Below are positions 7,268 to 15,915 of a stretch of DNA of 36,638 nt, piece after piece. How positions within the stretch are numbered: position 1 is the stretch's first letter; each line of letters starts with the position of its first letter. Location of the stretch: NCBI GenBank assembly GCA_902774725.1, contig CACYJP010000003.1, positions 1-36,638 of the forward strand, given 5' to 3'. The translations under genes were made by a program, and so were the position numbers. Source of the stretch: an uncultured Lachnospiraceae bacterium (GTDB lineage: Bacteria; Bacillota; Clostridia; Lachnospirales; Lachnospiraceae). The notes beneath the pieces are model-generated. The model saw only the letters and a list, made by a program, of their open reading frames with translations. It searched no databases and was not told the DNA's origin.

Positions 7268-8553
7268 AAACACTCGTTAAAACAAGTTTAAAACTTCTAC
7301 TCAGAACAAAAGCATTTTGGTTTTTCCTTCTTCTTATGCCTGCTCTTTCAACACTTATTCTTAAGGTAAAGTTTGATAGCTCTGCAGCATATACAGAAAA
7401 TAATAAAGAAGAGGTGGTTGAACTTGCTACTGCAGATACCAAGGTGGCATATTATGGTGGTAAGGGTGAGTATGTCATAAAGGTTTATGATGCATCCGGT
7501 ACAGACTTTTCAGACTACCTCCTGGAAAAGCTTTCAAAGAATGGTATGTTTCTTGTCTGCAAGGCAGATCTGAGTGAGGAAGCTGTAAGTGGAATTGTAA
7601 ACGATGGATATATCCAAAGATTTATAGATAAAGACGGCTACGAAGACAGAATGGGTTCAGCGATTTATATACATCCTGATTTTGATGAAAAGCTGCTCGA
7701 AGGAAATGTAGCTGATGCCGTTACTATCTACACTCTTTCAGAGGATGGAAGAAACGAGGCACTTGAAAATGAGATATCGTTCCAGCTCTCAAAAATGGAA
7801 GGTGTTTCTTTATCAGCTGAGTCACAGGATAAGGCTTCTGTAATGACAATGATTAAAAGTGCAGATGATAATCTTCCTGAAAAAGAAATCATATCAGTTG
7901 CAGGAAGTAATGGCAGACAGCTTTCAATAAAGCAGACAAACCAGAAAAGTCAGATGGGTTATGCATTTGCATTCATGACACTTTGCTTTGTATTCTGCGG
8001 AATCTTCGTTGCACATACCTCAATCAAGGAGCAGAAGAACGGAGTTCTTACAAGAATCAATCTTACGAAGTCAAGTACATTTCAGTATTTTGCATCAAAG
8101 TTTATAACAGTTGTTGTCATTTCCTTAATGATCACCGCAGTTATGGCAGTTTACAGTATAGCCCTCAGTCCGGCTGATCTTGGAATGAGCAGACTTAAGT
8201 TTATCATAATGATCTTCCTTATGGGACTTATCTTTAATTCAGCAAGTATGCTTATCGGAATCATTATGGGGGATGTAATGGGAGCAAATGTTGCAGCCTT
8301 CACCATGTGGTGTATGACAGCACTTTTGAGCGGACTTTACTTCCCACTTAATTATACAACCACAGCACTTAAAGCACTTTCTCATATGATGCCTCAGAAA
8401 TGGTTCCTTGAAGGAACTGAGATGATATTTGTTGGAGACAATAAGGCTTTTCCTATGTTAATATGTATAACAGCAGCTTACCTGATCGTTATACTTAGTC
8501 TGGGAAGCTTAGGTCTAAAGATAAGAAGGACAGATTCATGGGGGAATTCCTAA
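7264..8553 (+). CDS. ABC-2 type permease, second subunit
   Basis: A 429-residue partner permease with the same plan: membrane segment ~20-36, extracytoplasmic domain ~37-230, then five segments, ending in FPLNYTTTALKALSHMMPQK-type loop and a last helix (~400-420). The ATG at 7264 overlaps the stop of the first permease by four bases and has GAGGAAAGG just upstream; the frame is open farther upstream, but that would only extend into the preceding gene. The gene overlaps the kinase start by 16 bases, so exporter and sensor are translationally linked. Confidence 0.85.
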   Translation: MKTLVKTSLKLLLRTKAFWFFLLLMPALSTLILKVKFDSSAAYTENNKEEVVELATADTKVAYYGGKGEYVIKVYDASGTDFSDYLLEKLSKNGMFLVCKADLSEEAVSGIVNDGYIQRFIDKDGYEDRMGSAIYIHPDFDEKLLEGNVADAVTIYTLSEDGRNEALENEISFQLSKMEGVSLSAESQDKASVMTMIKSADDNLPEKEIISVAGSNGRQLSIKQTNQKSQMGYAFAFMTLCFVFCGIFVAHTSIKEQKNGVLTRINLTKSSTFQYFASKFITVVVISLMITAVMAVYSIALSPADLGMSRLKFIIMIFLMGLIFNSASMLIGIIMGDVMGANVAAFTMWCMTALLSGLYFPLNYTTTALKALSHMMPQKWFLEGTEMIFVGDNKAFPMLICITAAYLIVILSLGSLGLKIRRTDSWGNS

Positions 8554-9671
8554 AAGAAACCTATTTCACGATAGTAAGGATAATACTGGTTATTACATTT
8601 AGCATATACGGTGTGCTGGGAATAAACGAAGGAACACGGACAGGAGTATCTATAGAGATGCTCCTGCTTGTTTCGCTTATAATATCCTGTATGGCTGTAA
8701 GGGAGATGGCTCCGAAGAGTGTTAAGATATATATGCTCGCTGCCTTGTGGATCCTTTTTGCGGTAATTATGAGGGTAGGGGGGAGCAGCTTTATTCTGAT
8801 TGGTTTTTTACTTGCTTTTGAATCATTGATGCAGTTCGGTGTTCGTCCTATTTGGTATTTGCTTCCCTTCGCGGGAGTTTTTATTGATTCTGAAGTTGGC
8901 GTAATGACTCAGTTTATTACAACTGTTTTGCTTTCCTTTTGCTATCTTCAGCATGAATTTGTTGTGGCTCCATATAAGAAACAGATGCTGGAGGACACAA
9001 AAGAACAGCAGTATCTGAAAAAGGATATAGAGTCTAGAGAGTATGCAGCCAGGGCTGAACGAAGAAAAAATATGATAATGGCTGAGAACAAAATACTTGA
9101 GGAGAGAGCTGCGCTTTCGCAAACGCTCCATGATAAGCTCGGGCATAATATAAACGGTTCTATTTATCAGCTGGAAGCAAGCAAGGTAATAATGGAAAAG
9201 GATCCTGAGAAAACTAAGAGTATGATTCAGGCCGTTATCGATCAGCTCCGAACGGGTATGGATGAGATACGTGCGATACTCAGAAAGGAAAGGCCCGAAA
9301 AGAAACAGATGGCACTCCTTCAGCTATATGAGCTATGCGAGGACTGTAACAATAAGGGCGTTGAAGCAGAGCTTGCAACAGAGGGGGATATGGACGCAGT
9401 ACCTTCGGATATATGGGAGGTAATACTGGACAATGCATTTGAGGCAGTTTCAAACTCGATGAAGTATTCGAGATGCACACATATAAGTATGGAAATAGTT
9501 GTTATGAATAAAATGATCCGCTGTGATATAGTTGATGACGGAATAGGCTGCAGCAACATAGTTGATGGTATGGGTCTTTCGGGAATGCGACAGAGGATCA
9601 GAGGTGCAGGGGGAACTATAAGCTTTGAATCAGAGGCAGGCTTCAAGGTGAGCATGCTGATTCCGATGTAG
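8538..9671 (+). CDS. NarL-family sensor histidine kinase
   Basis: A 377-residue membrane kinase. Residues ~8-160 hold five or six hydrophobic segments with very short loops, so there is no large sensor domain; this type often senses within the membrane or through a partner transporter. A charged coiled coil (~165-195) leads to the HisKA_3 phosphoacceptor motif TLHDKLGHNI (His198), followed by the ATPase N box DNAFEAVSNSMKYS, DDGIGC and GLSGMRQRI. The gene overlaps the second permease and is followed by its regulator after 15 bases. The likely job is to detect the exported compound or membrane stress and control this operon. Confidence 0.88.
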   Translation: MGEFLKETYFTIVRIILVITFSIYGVLGINEGTRTGVSIEMLLLVSLIISCMAVREMAPKSVKIYMLAALWILFAVIMRVGGSSFILIGFLLAFESLMQFGVRPIWYLLPFAGVFIDSEVGVMTQFITTVLLSFCYLQHEFVVAPYKKQMLEDTKEQQYLKKDIESREYAARAERRKNMIMAENKILEERAALSQTLHDKLGHNINGSIYQLEASKVIMEKDPEKTKSMIQAVIDQLRTGMDEIRAILRKERPEKKQMALLQLYELCEDCNNKGVEAELATEGDMDAVPSDIWEVILDNAFEAVSNSMKYSRCTHISMEIVVMNKMIRCDIVDDGIGCSNIVDGMGLSGMRQRIRGAGGTISFESEAGFKVSMLIPM

Positions 9672-9686
9672 AAGGGGAGGTTTGGT

Positions 9687-10346
9687 ATGGATAAGATAAA
9701 GGTTATAATCGCAGATGATAGTGATTTCGTCAGAGACGGAATGAAAATAATACTCGATGTAGATGATGAGTTTGAGGTGCTTGGTTCGGCGGCAAACGGA
9801 AAAGAAGCAATTGAGATTGCAGAAAAGACAAAGCCGGACGTTTTTCTGATGGACATCCAGATGCCTGAGATGGATGGAATAGAAGCAACAAAGTATATAG
9901 TTGAAAATGATTTGGGAAAGGTTTTGATACTTACAACATTTGATGATGATGATCTGGTAAAGCAGGCACTCCAAAACGGTGCGAAGGGTTATCTTATCAA
10001 GAATCACACGCCGGACCATCTGAAGCAGATGATCAAGTCCGTTTATTTCGGAACGGGAGTAATGGAGGAAAGTATACTTGAGTCTCTGACAAATAATACG
10101 GATTCAGGTAGTAGTTCTGCAAATGGGAACTCACTAGACGAAAATGCTTTTGATCCAACGCCTTATTCGGAACGTGAGCTGGATATAATCAAGGCTGTGG
10201 CTGAGGGGCTTTCAAATAAGGAGATTGCTGCAAAGCTTTTTATCTCCGAGGGAACCGTGAAGAATTATATAACTAATATCCTTTCAAAAGAAAACCTGTC
10301 ACATAGAACAGCCCTTGCGGTGTACTATCTGACAGGTAAAAAATAA
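9687..10346 (+). CDS. LuxR/NarL-family response regulator
   Basis: A 219-residue regulator. The receiver domain has the acidic pair Asp10-Asp11, the phosphorylation site Asp56 in VFLMDIQMP, a Thr in LILTTF and Lys in GAKGYLIK. A Ser/Asn-rich linker (~135-155) leads to a LuxR helix-turn-helix (YSERELDIIKAVAEGLSNKE...EGTVKNYITNIL). A GGGGAGG site precedes the ATG. It is the last gene of the exporter operon and stops just before a terminator. The TGACT-AA-AGTCA dyad array at 5212-5280 is its most plausible target. Confidence 0.92.
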   Translation: MDKIKVIIADDSDFVRDGMKIILDVDDEFEVLGSAANGKEAIEIAEKTKPDVFLMDIQMPEMDGIEATKYIVENDLGKVLILTTFDDDDLVKQALQNGAKGYLIKNHTPDHLKQMIKSVYFGTGVMEESILESLTNNTDSGSSSANGNSLDENAFDPTPYSERELDIIKAVAEGLSNKEIAAKLFISEGTVKNYITNILSKENLSHRTALAVYYLTGKK

Positions 10347-10360
10347 GAATCGATATCAGG

Positions 10361-10385
10361 GGAGCGGTGTTTACTGCTCCTTTTT
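10361..10385 (+). terminator. Intrinsic terminator of the exporter operon
   Basis: GGAGC at 10361-10365 pairs with GCTCC at 10376-10380, the stem being extended inward by GT/AC across a G-T mismatch, and five T residues follow. It begins 15 bases after the regulator stop codon and overlaps the 3' end of the convergent EAL gene. Confidence 0.85.
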
Positions 10386-13376
10386 AAAATTATCAAATTC
10401 GAGAGCTCTGCGCATCTGAAGATCTATGTTACTGATTCCGACGATGAGCTGTGGCTTGCCTTCTTCCTCAACCATTGTTGCCTTGAGACTTACGTAGGTT
10501 GGCTCGTCATCTATCATAAGACGATAATTCAGAACGAACATACCGATGTCCTCTATCTCACGTAAAATGATTTCTTTATTAAACATGTGTTTAAACAGAG
10601 GAAGGTCATCCTTGCAAATGGTTCGAGAAGATTCCTCAAGAGATGTCTTAAAGAAGTCTTTTCCGTACTTGGCTAATCCCAGACCATCATAATCCCTTGT
10701 GGCGCCATACTCAATAAAATTATCTGTCTCAGGATCTACGCTGTATACAGCAATAAGATCCATGGAAAGTGCAACTATTCGGTCATAGGTCATCTTCTCT
10801 TCCTGCAGTCTTTCGAGAGCTTCCTGCTGACGCATCTGAGCATTAACGTTGTTGACACCGATGATTATGTGACTTGGATCGTTACCCATCCTTACAGCCT
10901 TCATATTTACATATACCGGTTTATCATCCATAAGAAGACGGTACGTCAGCGTGAATGTACCATTCTCTTCAATGGATTTCAGTACATTTTCCTTGGTGAA
11001 GGCTTCGCTTAATCGTTCTACATCGTCACGATATACGACTTCCATGGCATCCTGCCTGCTGGCGGCGAAGAAGTTGGTTCCGTGGCGTTCCACGGAAAGA
11101 TTCTCGTGGGTCGGATCAGGATGATATTCGACAAAATCCTCTGTTTCAATATTTACATAGTAAAGATTCAGGTAATCGGCTGACAGACTGTTTGCTATGT
11201 CAGCATAGGTGACAGCCTGACCGGTATCCTTGATTACACCGAGAACTACAACCGCACATGCAGTATAACCCGAAACCGGATTAGTCGAAATCTTTCTGAT
11301 AAATGCATGAATAGTTGAATCAGCAGTTATCTTCTCGTCGATATAAACTCTGTCGCCTGTAAGAGAACAGTGCTTTATTCCTCGTGCAAAAGCACTACCC
11401 AGTCCTTCGCCAAAGGAGTCATATGGAAACTTCTCCGCAAGGTCGATATCCCCGAAGGACATTTGAAGAAAATCTCTATAGGATTGATTAGATCTAACTA
11501 CAAGAAAATGATCTTCTTTAGCTTCAACAACAGACATCGGAAGAGTGTTAAAATACTGGTTCAGATTCTCGTCATCACTTACGGCAACTGACAGATCATA
11601 TAGATTTACACTTCCTATAGAAGCATAATATGCTGACTCTTCAGGATTTTCGAAGCCTATCTGTCGGCCATCTTCGTTTCGCTTAAGTATTTCTTCATAA
11701 GGTATCGGCTTGGTGTAATAATAACCCTGAAGCTTGGTACATCCGACTTCACGGAGGAACTGCACCTGCTCAGGTGTTTCAACACCTTCCATAAGGGTTT
11801 CTATTCCAAGACCGAGAGCCATCTTGATTATCTCGGTTATGATGACCTTGCTCTTGTCGCTGTTATCAAACTGCTTCATAAAACGCATATCCAGTTTGAT
11901 AAGATCGAAATGTATACTCTGCAAAGTATCAAGTGAAGAGTAGCCACTTCCGAAGTCGTCCATCCATACCTGGAATCCGAGACTCTGGAATCTCTCAACC
12001 TGTGACTTGATAAAGTCAAAATCACTTCCCACAACACTTTCGGTTATTTCGATAGTAAGCATATCTCTGCCAAATCCGGAAGCATCAACTCGCTTACAAA
12101 CTTCATCCACTATATCGCAGGCATCGAAGTCTGTTCTGGAAAGATTTACGGAAATACGGGACATGTAAAGTCCGGACTGTTTCTGCAGTCGCATTCTTTC
12201 AAGTATCCGGTCAACCATATAGAGATCTACTTTATATATCAGTTTTGATTCTTCGAGAATAGGAATGAATTCTGCCGGAGAAAGCATACCTTTTTCCGGA
12301 TCTATCCATCTGGCAAGAGCTTCCTCATCACAAACTCTGCCGTTAGCTGCTCTTACAATAGGCTGATAGTAAGCCTGTATCCATTTTTCTTCGAGAGCCC
12401 TGTCGAGATTATTCAGAACGTACTGGCGGTTTGTTTCATAAGCAAGCATTTCATCGTTAAAATAAACAAAAACGGATTCGGAAGAATTCCTCAGAGTGTT
12501 GCATGCGTATCTGGCTCTATCCAGAGCGCGGCTGGTTTCTACAACACCCATGGTATCGGGATATATACCTACCCTGACGGATATTGATTTACCATCATTT
12601 ATTCCAAGCATTTTCTCAAAAATAGAGTTTATAGATTCCTCAAGTACATTAGTTTGAGCTACAAATGCAAAATTATCCTGACCTATACGACAGCAATAGT
12701 CAGCACCAAAATGATCAATAAGGATATTTGCAAACTCTCTGAGAAGAATATTACCTTCAGAAAAACCATGCCTAGTATTATAGAATTTCATACCGTTCAG
12801 GTTCGCAAAACAAAGAGAACAATGCTGATTTTTTGCATGGCAAGCATCCCTGGCTGTTTTGGCAAGCTCAAGGAAGTAAGTCATGTTAGGTATTCCGGTA
12901 AGGAAATCATAGTTGGACTGTCGGTGAAGTGACTCTGCATTCAGGGATATACTGAGATCGTGGGTCAGAGCATCAGTCTGTAGAAGCTCGTCGCCCATGT
13001 ATTCTCCCTCATCCACGTACCATACGAGAGCCAGCTTAACACCTTCCGGATAGACGTGTTTTCCAAAGGCATGAATGATTCTGTATCCGTCGCCTCTTTT
13101 TGTACGATAAATGATATTGTATTCTTCATCATTTGTTGCAAAGCGAACAGCAGCATCCTGTATTCTTGCAATATCATCAGGATGGGTATCGACATACATA
13201 TTGTTGTCCATATCGTAGTAAGCCTTTTCGCGGTCATCATAACCAAACAGCTCCATGAATCCATCAGTAAGGAGAACGGTTACGACGCGTTGATTTATAA
13301 ACTGATAGAAAGCGAAGGGAACTACACTATGCATGATTGCTGCTTCTTCGATTTCGTTGAATTTATACTTCTCCAT
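10371..13376 (-). CDS. PAS - degenerate GGDEF - EAL - tandem PAS-like cyclic-di-GMP phosphodiesterase
   Basis: A 1001-residue cytoplasmic signalling protein. Order: PAS-like domain (~1-130), GGDEF domain (~150-300) in which the active-site loop reads GQDNF instead of GGDEF, EAL domain (~325-570), then further PAS-like modules. The EAL domain keeps its expected catalytic residues: EALARW (~349), NLSR, ITES, DDFGSGYSS, IKLD, EGVET and LQGYYYTKP. So it should hydrolyse cyclic-di-GMP, while the GGDEF part is probably only regulatory. The last two modules (~720-855 and ~860-998) are an internal duplication. The ATG at 13376 has GAAGG 8 bases upstream; a GTG five codons earlier overlaps that site and is rejected. 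It is a single-gene unit convergent with the exporter operon. Confidence 0.88.
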   Translation of the reverse strand: MEKYKFNEIEEAAIMHSVVPFAFYQFINQRVVTVLLTDGFMELFGYDDREKAYYDMDNNMYVDTHPDDIARIQDAAVRFATNDEEYNIIYRTKRGDGYRIIHAFGKHVYPEGVKLALVWYVDEGEYMGDELLQTDALTHDLSISLNAESLHRQSNYDFLTGIPNMTYFLELAKTARDACHAKNQHCSLCFANLNGMKFYNTRHGFSEGNILLREFANILIDHFGADYCCRIGQDNFAFVAQTNVLEESINSIFEKMLGINDGKSISVRVGIYPDTMGVVETSRALDRARYACNTLRNSSESVFVYFNDEMLAYETNRQYVLNNLDRALEEKWIQAYYQPIVRAANGRVCDEEALARWIDPEKGMLSPAEFIPILEESKLIYKVDLYMVDRILERMRLQKQSGLYMSRISVNLSRTDFDACDIVDEVCKRVDASGFGRDMLTIEITESVVGSDFDFIKSQVERFQSLGFQVWMDDFGSGYSSLDTLQSIHFDLIKLDMRFMKQFDNSDKSKVIITEIIKMALGLGIETLMEGVETPEQVQFLREVGCTKLQGYYYTKPIPYEEILKRNEDGRQIGFENPEESAYYASIGSVNLYDLSVAVSDDENLNQYFNTLPMSVVEAKEDHFLVVRSNQSYRDFLQMSFGDIDLAEKFPYDSFGEGLGSAFARGIKHCSLTGDRVYIDEKITADSTIHAFIRKISTNPVSGYTACAVVVLGVIKDTGQAVTYADIANSLSADYLNLYYVNIETEDFVEYHPDPTHENLSVERHGTNFFAASRQDAMEVVYRDDVERLSEAFTKENVLKSIEENGTFTLTYRLLMDDKPVYVNMKAVRMGNDPSHIIIGVNNVNAQMRQQEALERLQEEKMTYDRIVALSMDLIAVYSVDPETDNFIEYGATRDYDGLGLAKYGKDFFKTSLEESSRTICKDDLPLFKHMFNKEIILREIEDIGMFVLNYRLMIDDEPTYVSLKATMVEEEGKPQLIVGISNIDLQMRRALEFDNFKKEQ

Positions 13377-13409
13377 AAGAACTACCTTCACTAAAAAATA
13401 TTTACCCTA

Positions 13410-13438
13410 ATTTTACTATAAAATGTACAGAAAAACAA
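13410..13438 (-). promoter_or_regulatory. Promoter of the EAL phosphodiesterase gene
   Basis: Reading the minus strand, TTGTTT (13438-13433), a 17-bp spacer and TAAAAT (13415-13410) lie about 35 bases before the start codon. It is divergent from, and only 11 bp away from, the symporter promoter, so the two could share regulation. Confidence 0.5.
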
Positions 13439-13449
13439 AAACTTTTAGC

Positions 13450-13477
13450 TTGACTTTAAAGTCCATAGTTGTATAAT
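13450..13477 (+). promoter_or_regulatory. Promoter of the sodium:solute symporter gene
   Basis: TTGACT (13450-13455), a 16-bp spacer and a perfect TATAAT (13472-13477). This is one of the best consensus-like promoters in the window. Confidence 0.75.
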
Positions 13478-13515
13478 ACACTTTAGCGCGTTAAATCGCT
13501 AGTGCGATAAAGTGT
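13478..13515 (+). promoter_or_regulatory. Inverted repeat at the symporter transcription start
   Basis: Directly after the -10 box, ACACTTTA (13478-13485) and TAAAGTGT (13508-13515) form a perfect 8-bp inverted repeat with a 22-base interior that itself holds AGCG/CGCT. It covers the expected transcription start, so it could be a repressor site or fold as a hairpin at the 5' end of the mRNA. No T-run follows, so it is not an attenuator terminator. Confidence 0.45.
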
Positions 13516-13550
13516 GGAACTATTTATAACATTTCAGAGGGAGAAAAGAA

Positions 13551-15107
13551 ATGGCTATCAAAATTGCTTTACTGGTCGTGTTTTTTGCGGTAATGCTGGG
13601 AATCGGTGTTTATTCCAGAAGCAAGGCAAAGAACGTCAATGATTATGTACTTGGAGGAAGAACAGTCGGTCCTTGGATATCGGCCTTTGCCTTTGGTACA
13701 TCTTATTTTTCATCAGTTGTATTTATCGGATATGCAGGTCAGTTCGGATGGAAGTTCGGTCTTGCATCAACATGGATAGGACTTGGAAATGCATTTATAG
13801 GAAGTCTTCTTGCATGGCTTGTTCTTGGTAGAAGAACAAGACTTATGACTCAGAAGCTTGATGCAAAGACTATGCCTGAATATTTCGGAAAGAGATTCGA
13901 TTCTAAATCACTCAGAATAGTGGGATCGATCATAGCCTTCATCTTCCTTGTTCCTTATACAGCAGGTGTTTATAACGGTCTTTCAAGACTTTTCGGAATG
14001 GCCTTTGATATAGACTACCGTATCTGCGTTATAGTTATGGCGCTTCTCACCGGTGCATACGTTGTTATCGGTGGATATATGGCAACAGCACTGAATGATT
14101 TTGTTCAGGGAATTATAATGCTTATAGGTATCTGTGTGGTAATCGGCGCAGTACTAAATGGTCAGGGAGGCTTCCTTAATGCAGTAAAGGAGCTTTCTCA
14201 GATAGAGCCTGACATAGCAAATACAACTCCTGCACTTCAGGGAAGTCAGGGACTTCTTGCAAGCTTCTTCGGACCGGATCCTATGAGCCTGCTTGGAGTT
14301 GTTATTCTTACATCACTTGGAACCTGGGGACTTCCTCAGATGGTTCACAAATTCTATGCAATCAAGGATGAGAAGTCTATCAAGACAGGAACAGTAGTAT
14401 CAACATTTTTCGCAATCATTATTGCAGGTGGATGTTATTTCCTCGGAGGCTTCGGTCGTCTTTTTGCAGGATATGAAGGTATAGTTGAGACTATTGATGG
14501 AGTTCAGACAGTTCATGTAGACAACATCGTTCCTACAATGCTTTCTACACTGCCTGACATTCTTATCGGAATAGTAGTTGTGCTTGTGTTCTCAGCATCT
14601 ATGTCAACACTTTCTTCACTCGTACTTACATCAAGCTCAACACTCACACTTGATCTGATCAAGCCTATATTCAAAAAGGATATGAAGGAGAAGACACAGC
14701 TCAGACTTATGCAGGTTCTTGTAATGTGCTTCATCATTCTTTCCGTTGTTATTGCATTTAATCCACCTATGTTTATAGCTCAGCTGATGGGTGTTTCATG
14801 GGGAGCTCTTGCCGGTGCATTCCTTGCTCCGTTCATGTATGGACTTTATAGCAAGAAGATCACCAAGGCTTCTGTTTGGGCAAGCTATATCTTCGGTGTT
14901 GGCTTCACTGTACTTAATATCTTCCACCCAATCATCGCTTCACCAATTAATGCCGGTGCAGCAACAATGATCGGAGGACTTATCCTGGTTCCTATTGTAA
15001 GCGCCATTACACCTAAGCCTGATCAGGACAAGGTTGGCGAGATATTTGAGTGCTATGAGAAGACTGTTACTGTACCAGAGAAGGAGAATCTTGGTTCAAT
15101 AGATTAA
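13551..15107 (+). CDS. Sodium:solute symporter (SSS family)
   Basis: A 518-residue polytopic protein with about 13 hydrophobic segments. The family features are visible: YVLGGRTVGPWISAFAFGTSYFSS in the first helices, the SSF-type core with IAGGCYFLGGFGRLFAG and the helix-8-like segment VLVFSASMSTLSSLVLTSSS, where serines supply the sodium site. PutP/PanF-type transporters of this size import proline, pantothenate, sugars or similar solutes with Na+. The substrate cannot be assigned here, as no metabolic gene lies beside it. GAGGGAGAAAAG precedes the ATG. It is monocistronic, with its own promoter, a leader inverted repeat and a strong terminator. Confidence 0.88.
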   Translation: MAIKIALLVVFFAVMLGIGVYSRSKAKNVNDYVLGGRTVGPWISAFAFGTSYFSSVVFIGYAGQFGWKFGLASTWIGLGNAFIGSLLAWLVLGRRTRLMTQKLDAKTMPEYFGKRFDSKSLRIVGSIIAFIFLVPYTAGVYNGLSRLFGMAFDIDYRICVIVMALLTGAYVVIGGYMATALNDFVQGIIMLIGICVVIGAVLNGQGGFLNAVKELSQIEPDIANTTPALQGSQGLLASFFGPDPMSLLGVVILTSLGTWGLPQMVHKFYAIKDEKSIKTGTVVSTFFAIIIAGGCYFLGGFGRLFAGYEGIVETIDGVQTVHVDNIVPTMLSTLPDILIGIVVVLVFSASMSTLSSLVLTSSSTLTLDLIKPIFKKDMKEKTQLRLMQVLVMCFIILSVVIAFNPPMFIAQLMGVSWGALAGAFLAPFMYGLYSKKITKASVWASYIFGVGFTVLNIFHPIIASPINAGAATMIGGLILVPIVSAITPKPDQDKVGEIFECYEKTVTVPEKENLGSID

Positions 15108-15160
15108 TCAGGCATAGCAGAGCATATATGACTAATAAGATATAATAAAAAAGATATAAT

Positions 15161-15197
15161 AAAAGCAAGTCTGTCAGTTTCACAGACTTGCTTTTTT
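15161..15197 (+). terminator. Strong intrinsic terminator after the symporter gene
   Basis: AGCAAGTCTGT (15164-15174) pairs with ACAGACTTGCT (15182-15192) around a 7-base loop, followed by T residues to 15197. An A-run on the other side makes it usable on the minus strand too, for the gene ending at 15239. Two copies of AAGATATAATAAAA lie just before it. Confidence 0.92.
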
Positions 15198-15238
15198 CTG
15201 CTTATTTTTCTGAGTATAAAAAGGTTAGAAGCATTGGA

Positions 15239-15880
15239 TCAGTCCAGCCATCTAACTGATTCAACATACATCACCTCGCATGCACCATCACCTGTGTCAT
15301 CCCTTGTTGTGCTTGAGTACCAGTAAAATGTCTGACCATCCGGCTTGCTTCCATCCACATTGACGAGATAACCCGTGAGCTTTATATGATCGCCCTGTTT
15401 GATCTTCATTACATCATCCTTAACTCGTGAATCTGCCGGAATCAGGTGAGTGTTTGCGGAATGTGTACTCACGCCATCTTCGCCGCCGACAGGACCTAAG
15501 ACTCCTACATCATTAACATGCCAGTAGTACCATCTGTTACTCTGTTCCCAGTTGAAATCAATCCGGTCATTATATTCAGCAACCGCACCCCAGGCAAGTG
15601 CAACGTCCTTTGGGGCAATCGTTCCACTTAAGCTTCCATCATCGTAGTCTTCATCATGAACAACGAGTGCTTCTATATCATATGAGTATAGGTACTGTAT
15701 ATCCATATCATAGCCGCCGATTTTTTTCTTTGTGCTGCCCTTTGCTTCCTTTTGAATAGGATCGGGAACGCCCTTTACGCCTCTGACTACACCACCAAAG
15801 ACTCCTTTGCTCATGATCCAGTATCCAACTGCTATGATAAGTAAAAGTATAAAAATAAACTTTAGAGAGCTATTCTTCAT
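15239..15880 (-). CDS. Membrane-anchored protein of an uncharacterised family
   Basis: A 213-residue protein with one N-terminal membrane segment (~6-25) and a soluble domain predicted outside the cell. I do not recognise a named function. The C-terminal 140 residues have a distinctive pattern that I recall in uncharacterised bacterial proteins: WGAVAEYNDRIDF, NRWYYWHVND, STHSANTHLIPAD, a HIKLTGYLVNV strand, then YWYSSTTRDDTGDGACE near the C terminus. The arrangement of short strands would suit a small beta-barrel domain. GAGAGGTAG lies just upstream of the ATG. It follows the GNAT gene by 35 bases and probably shares its promoter. No catalytic residues can be named. Confidence 0.7.
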   Translation of the reverse strand: MKNSSLKFIFILLLIIAVGYWIMSKGVFGGVVRGVKGVPDPIQKEAKGSTKKKIGGYDMDIQYLYSYDIEALVVHDEDYDDGSLSGTIAPKDVALAWGAVAEYNDRIDFNWEQSNRWYYWHVNDVGVLGPVGGEDGVSTHSANTHLIPADSRVKDDVMKIKQGDHIKLTGYLVNVDGSKPDGQTFYWYSSTTRDDTGDGACEVMYVESVRWLD

Positions 15881-15915
15881 TGCAATCTACCTCTCGCTTT
15901 AAGCTTAATGTTAAA

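Noticed and set aside
10371-13376. Active diguanylate cyclase
   Set aside because: The GGDEF loop is GQDNF, lacking the needed Gly and Glu residues.
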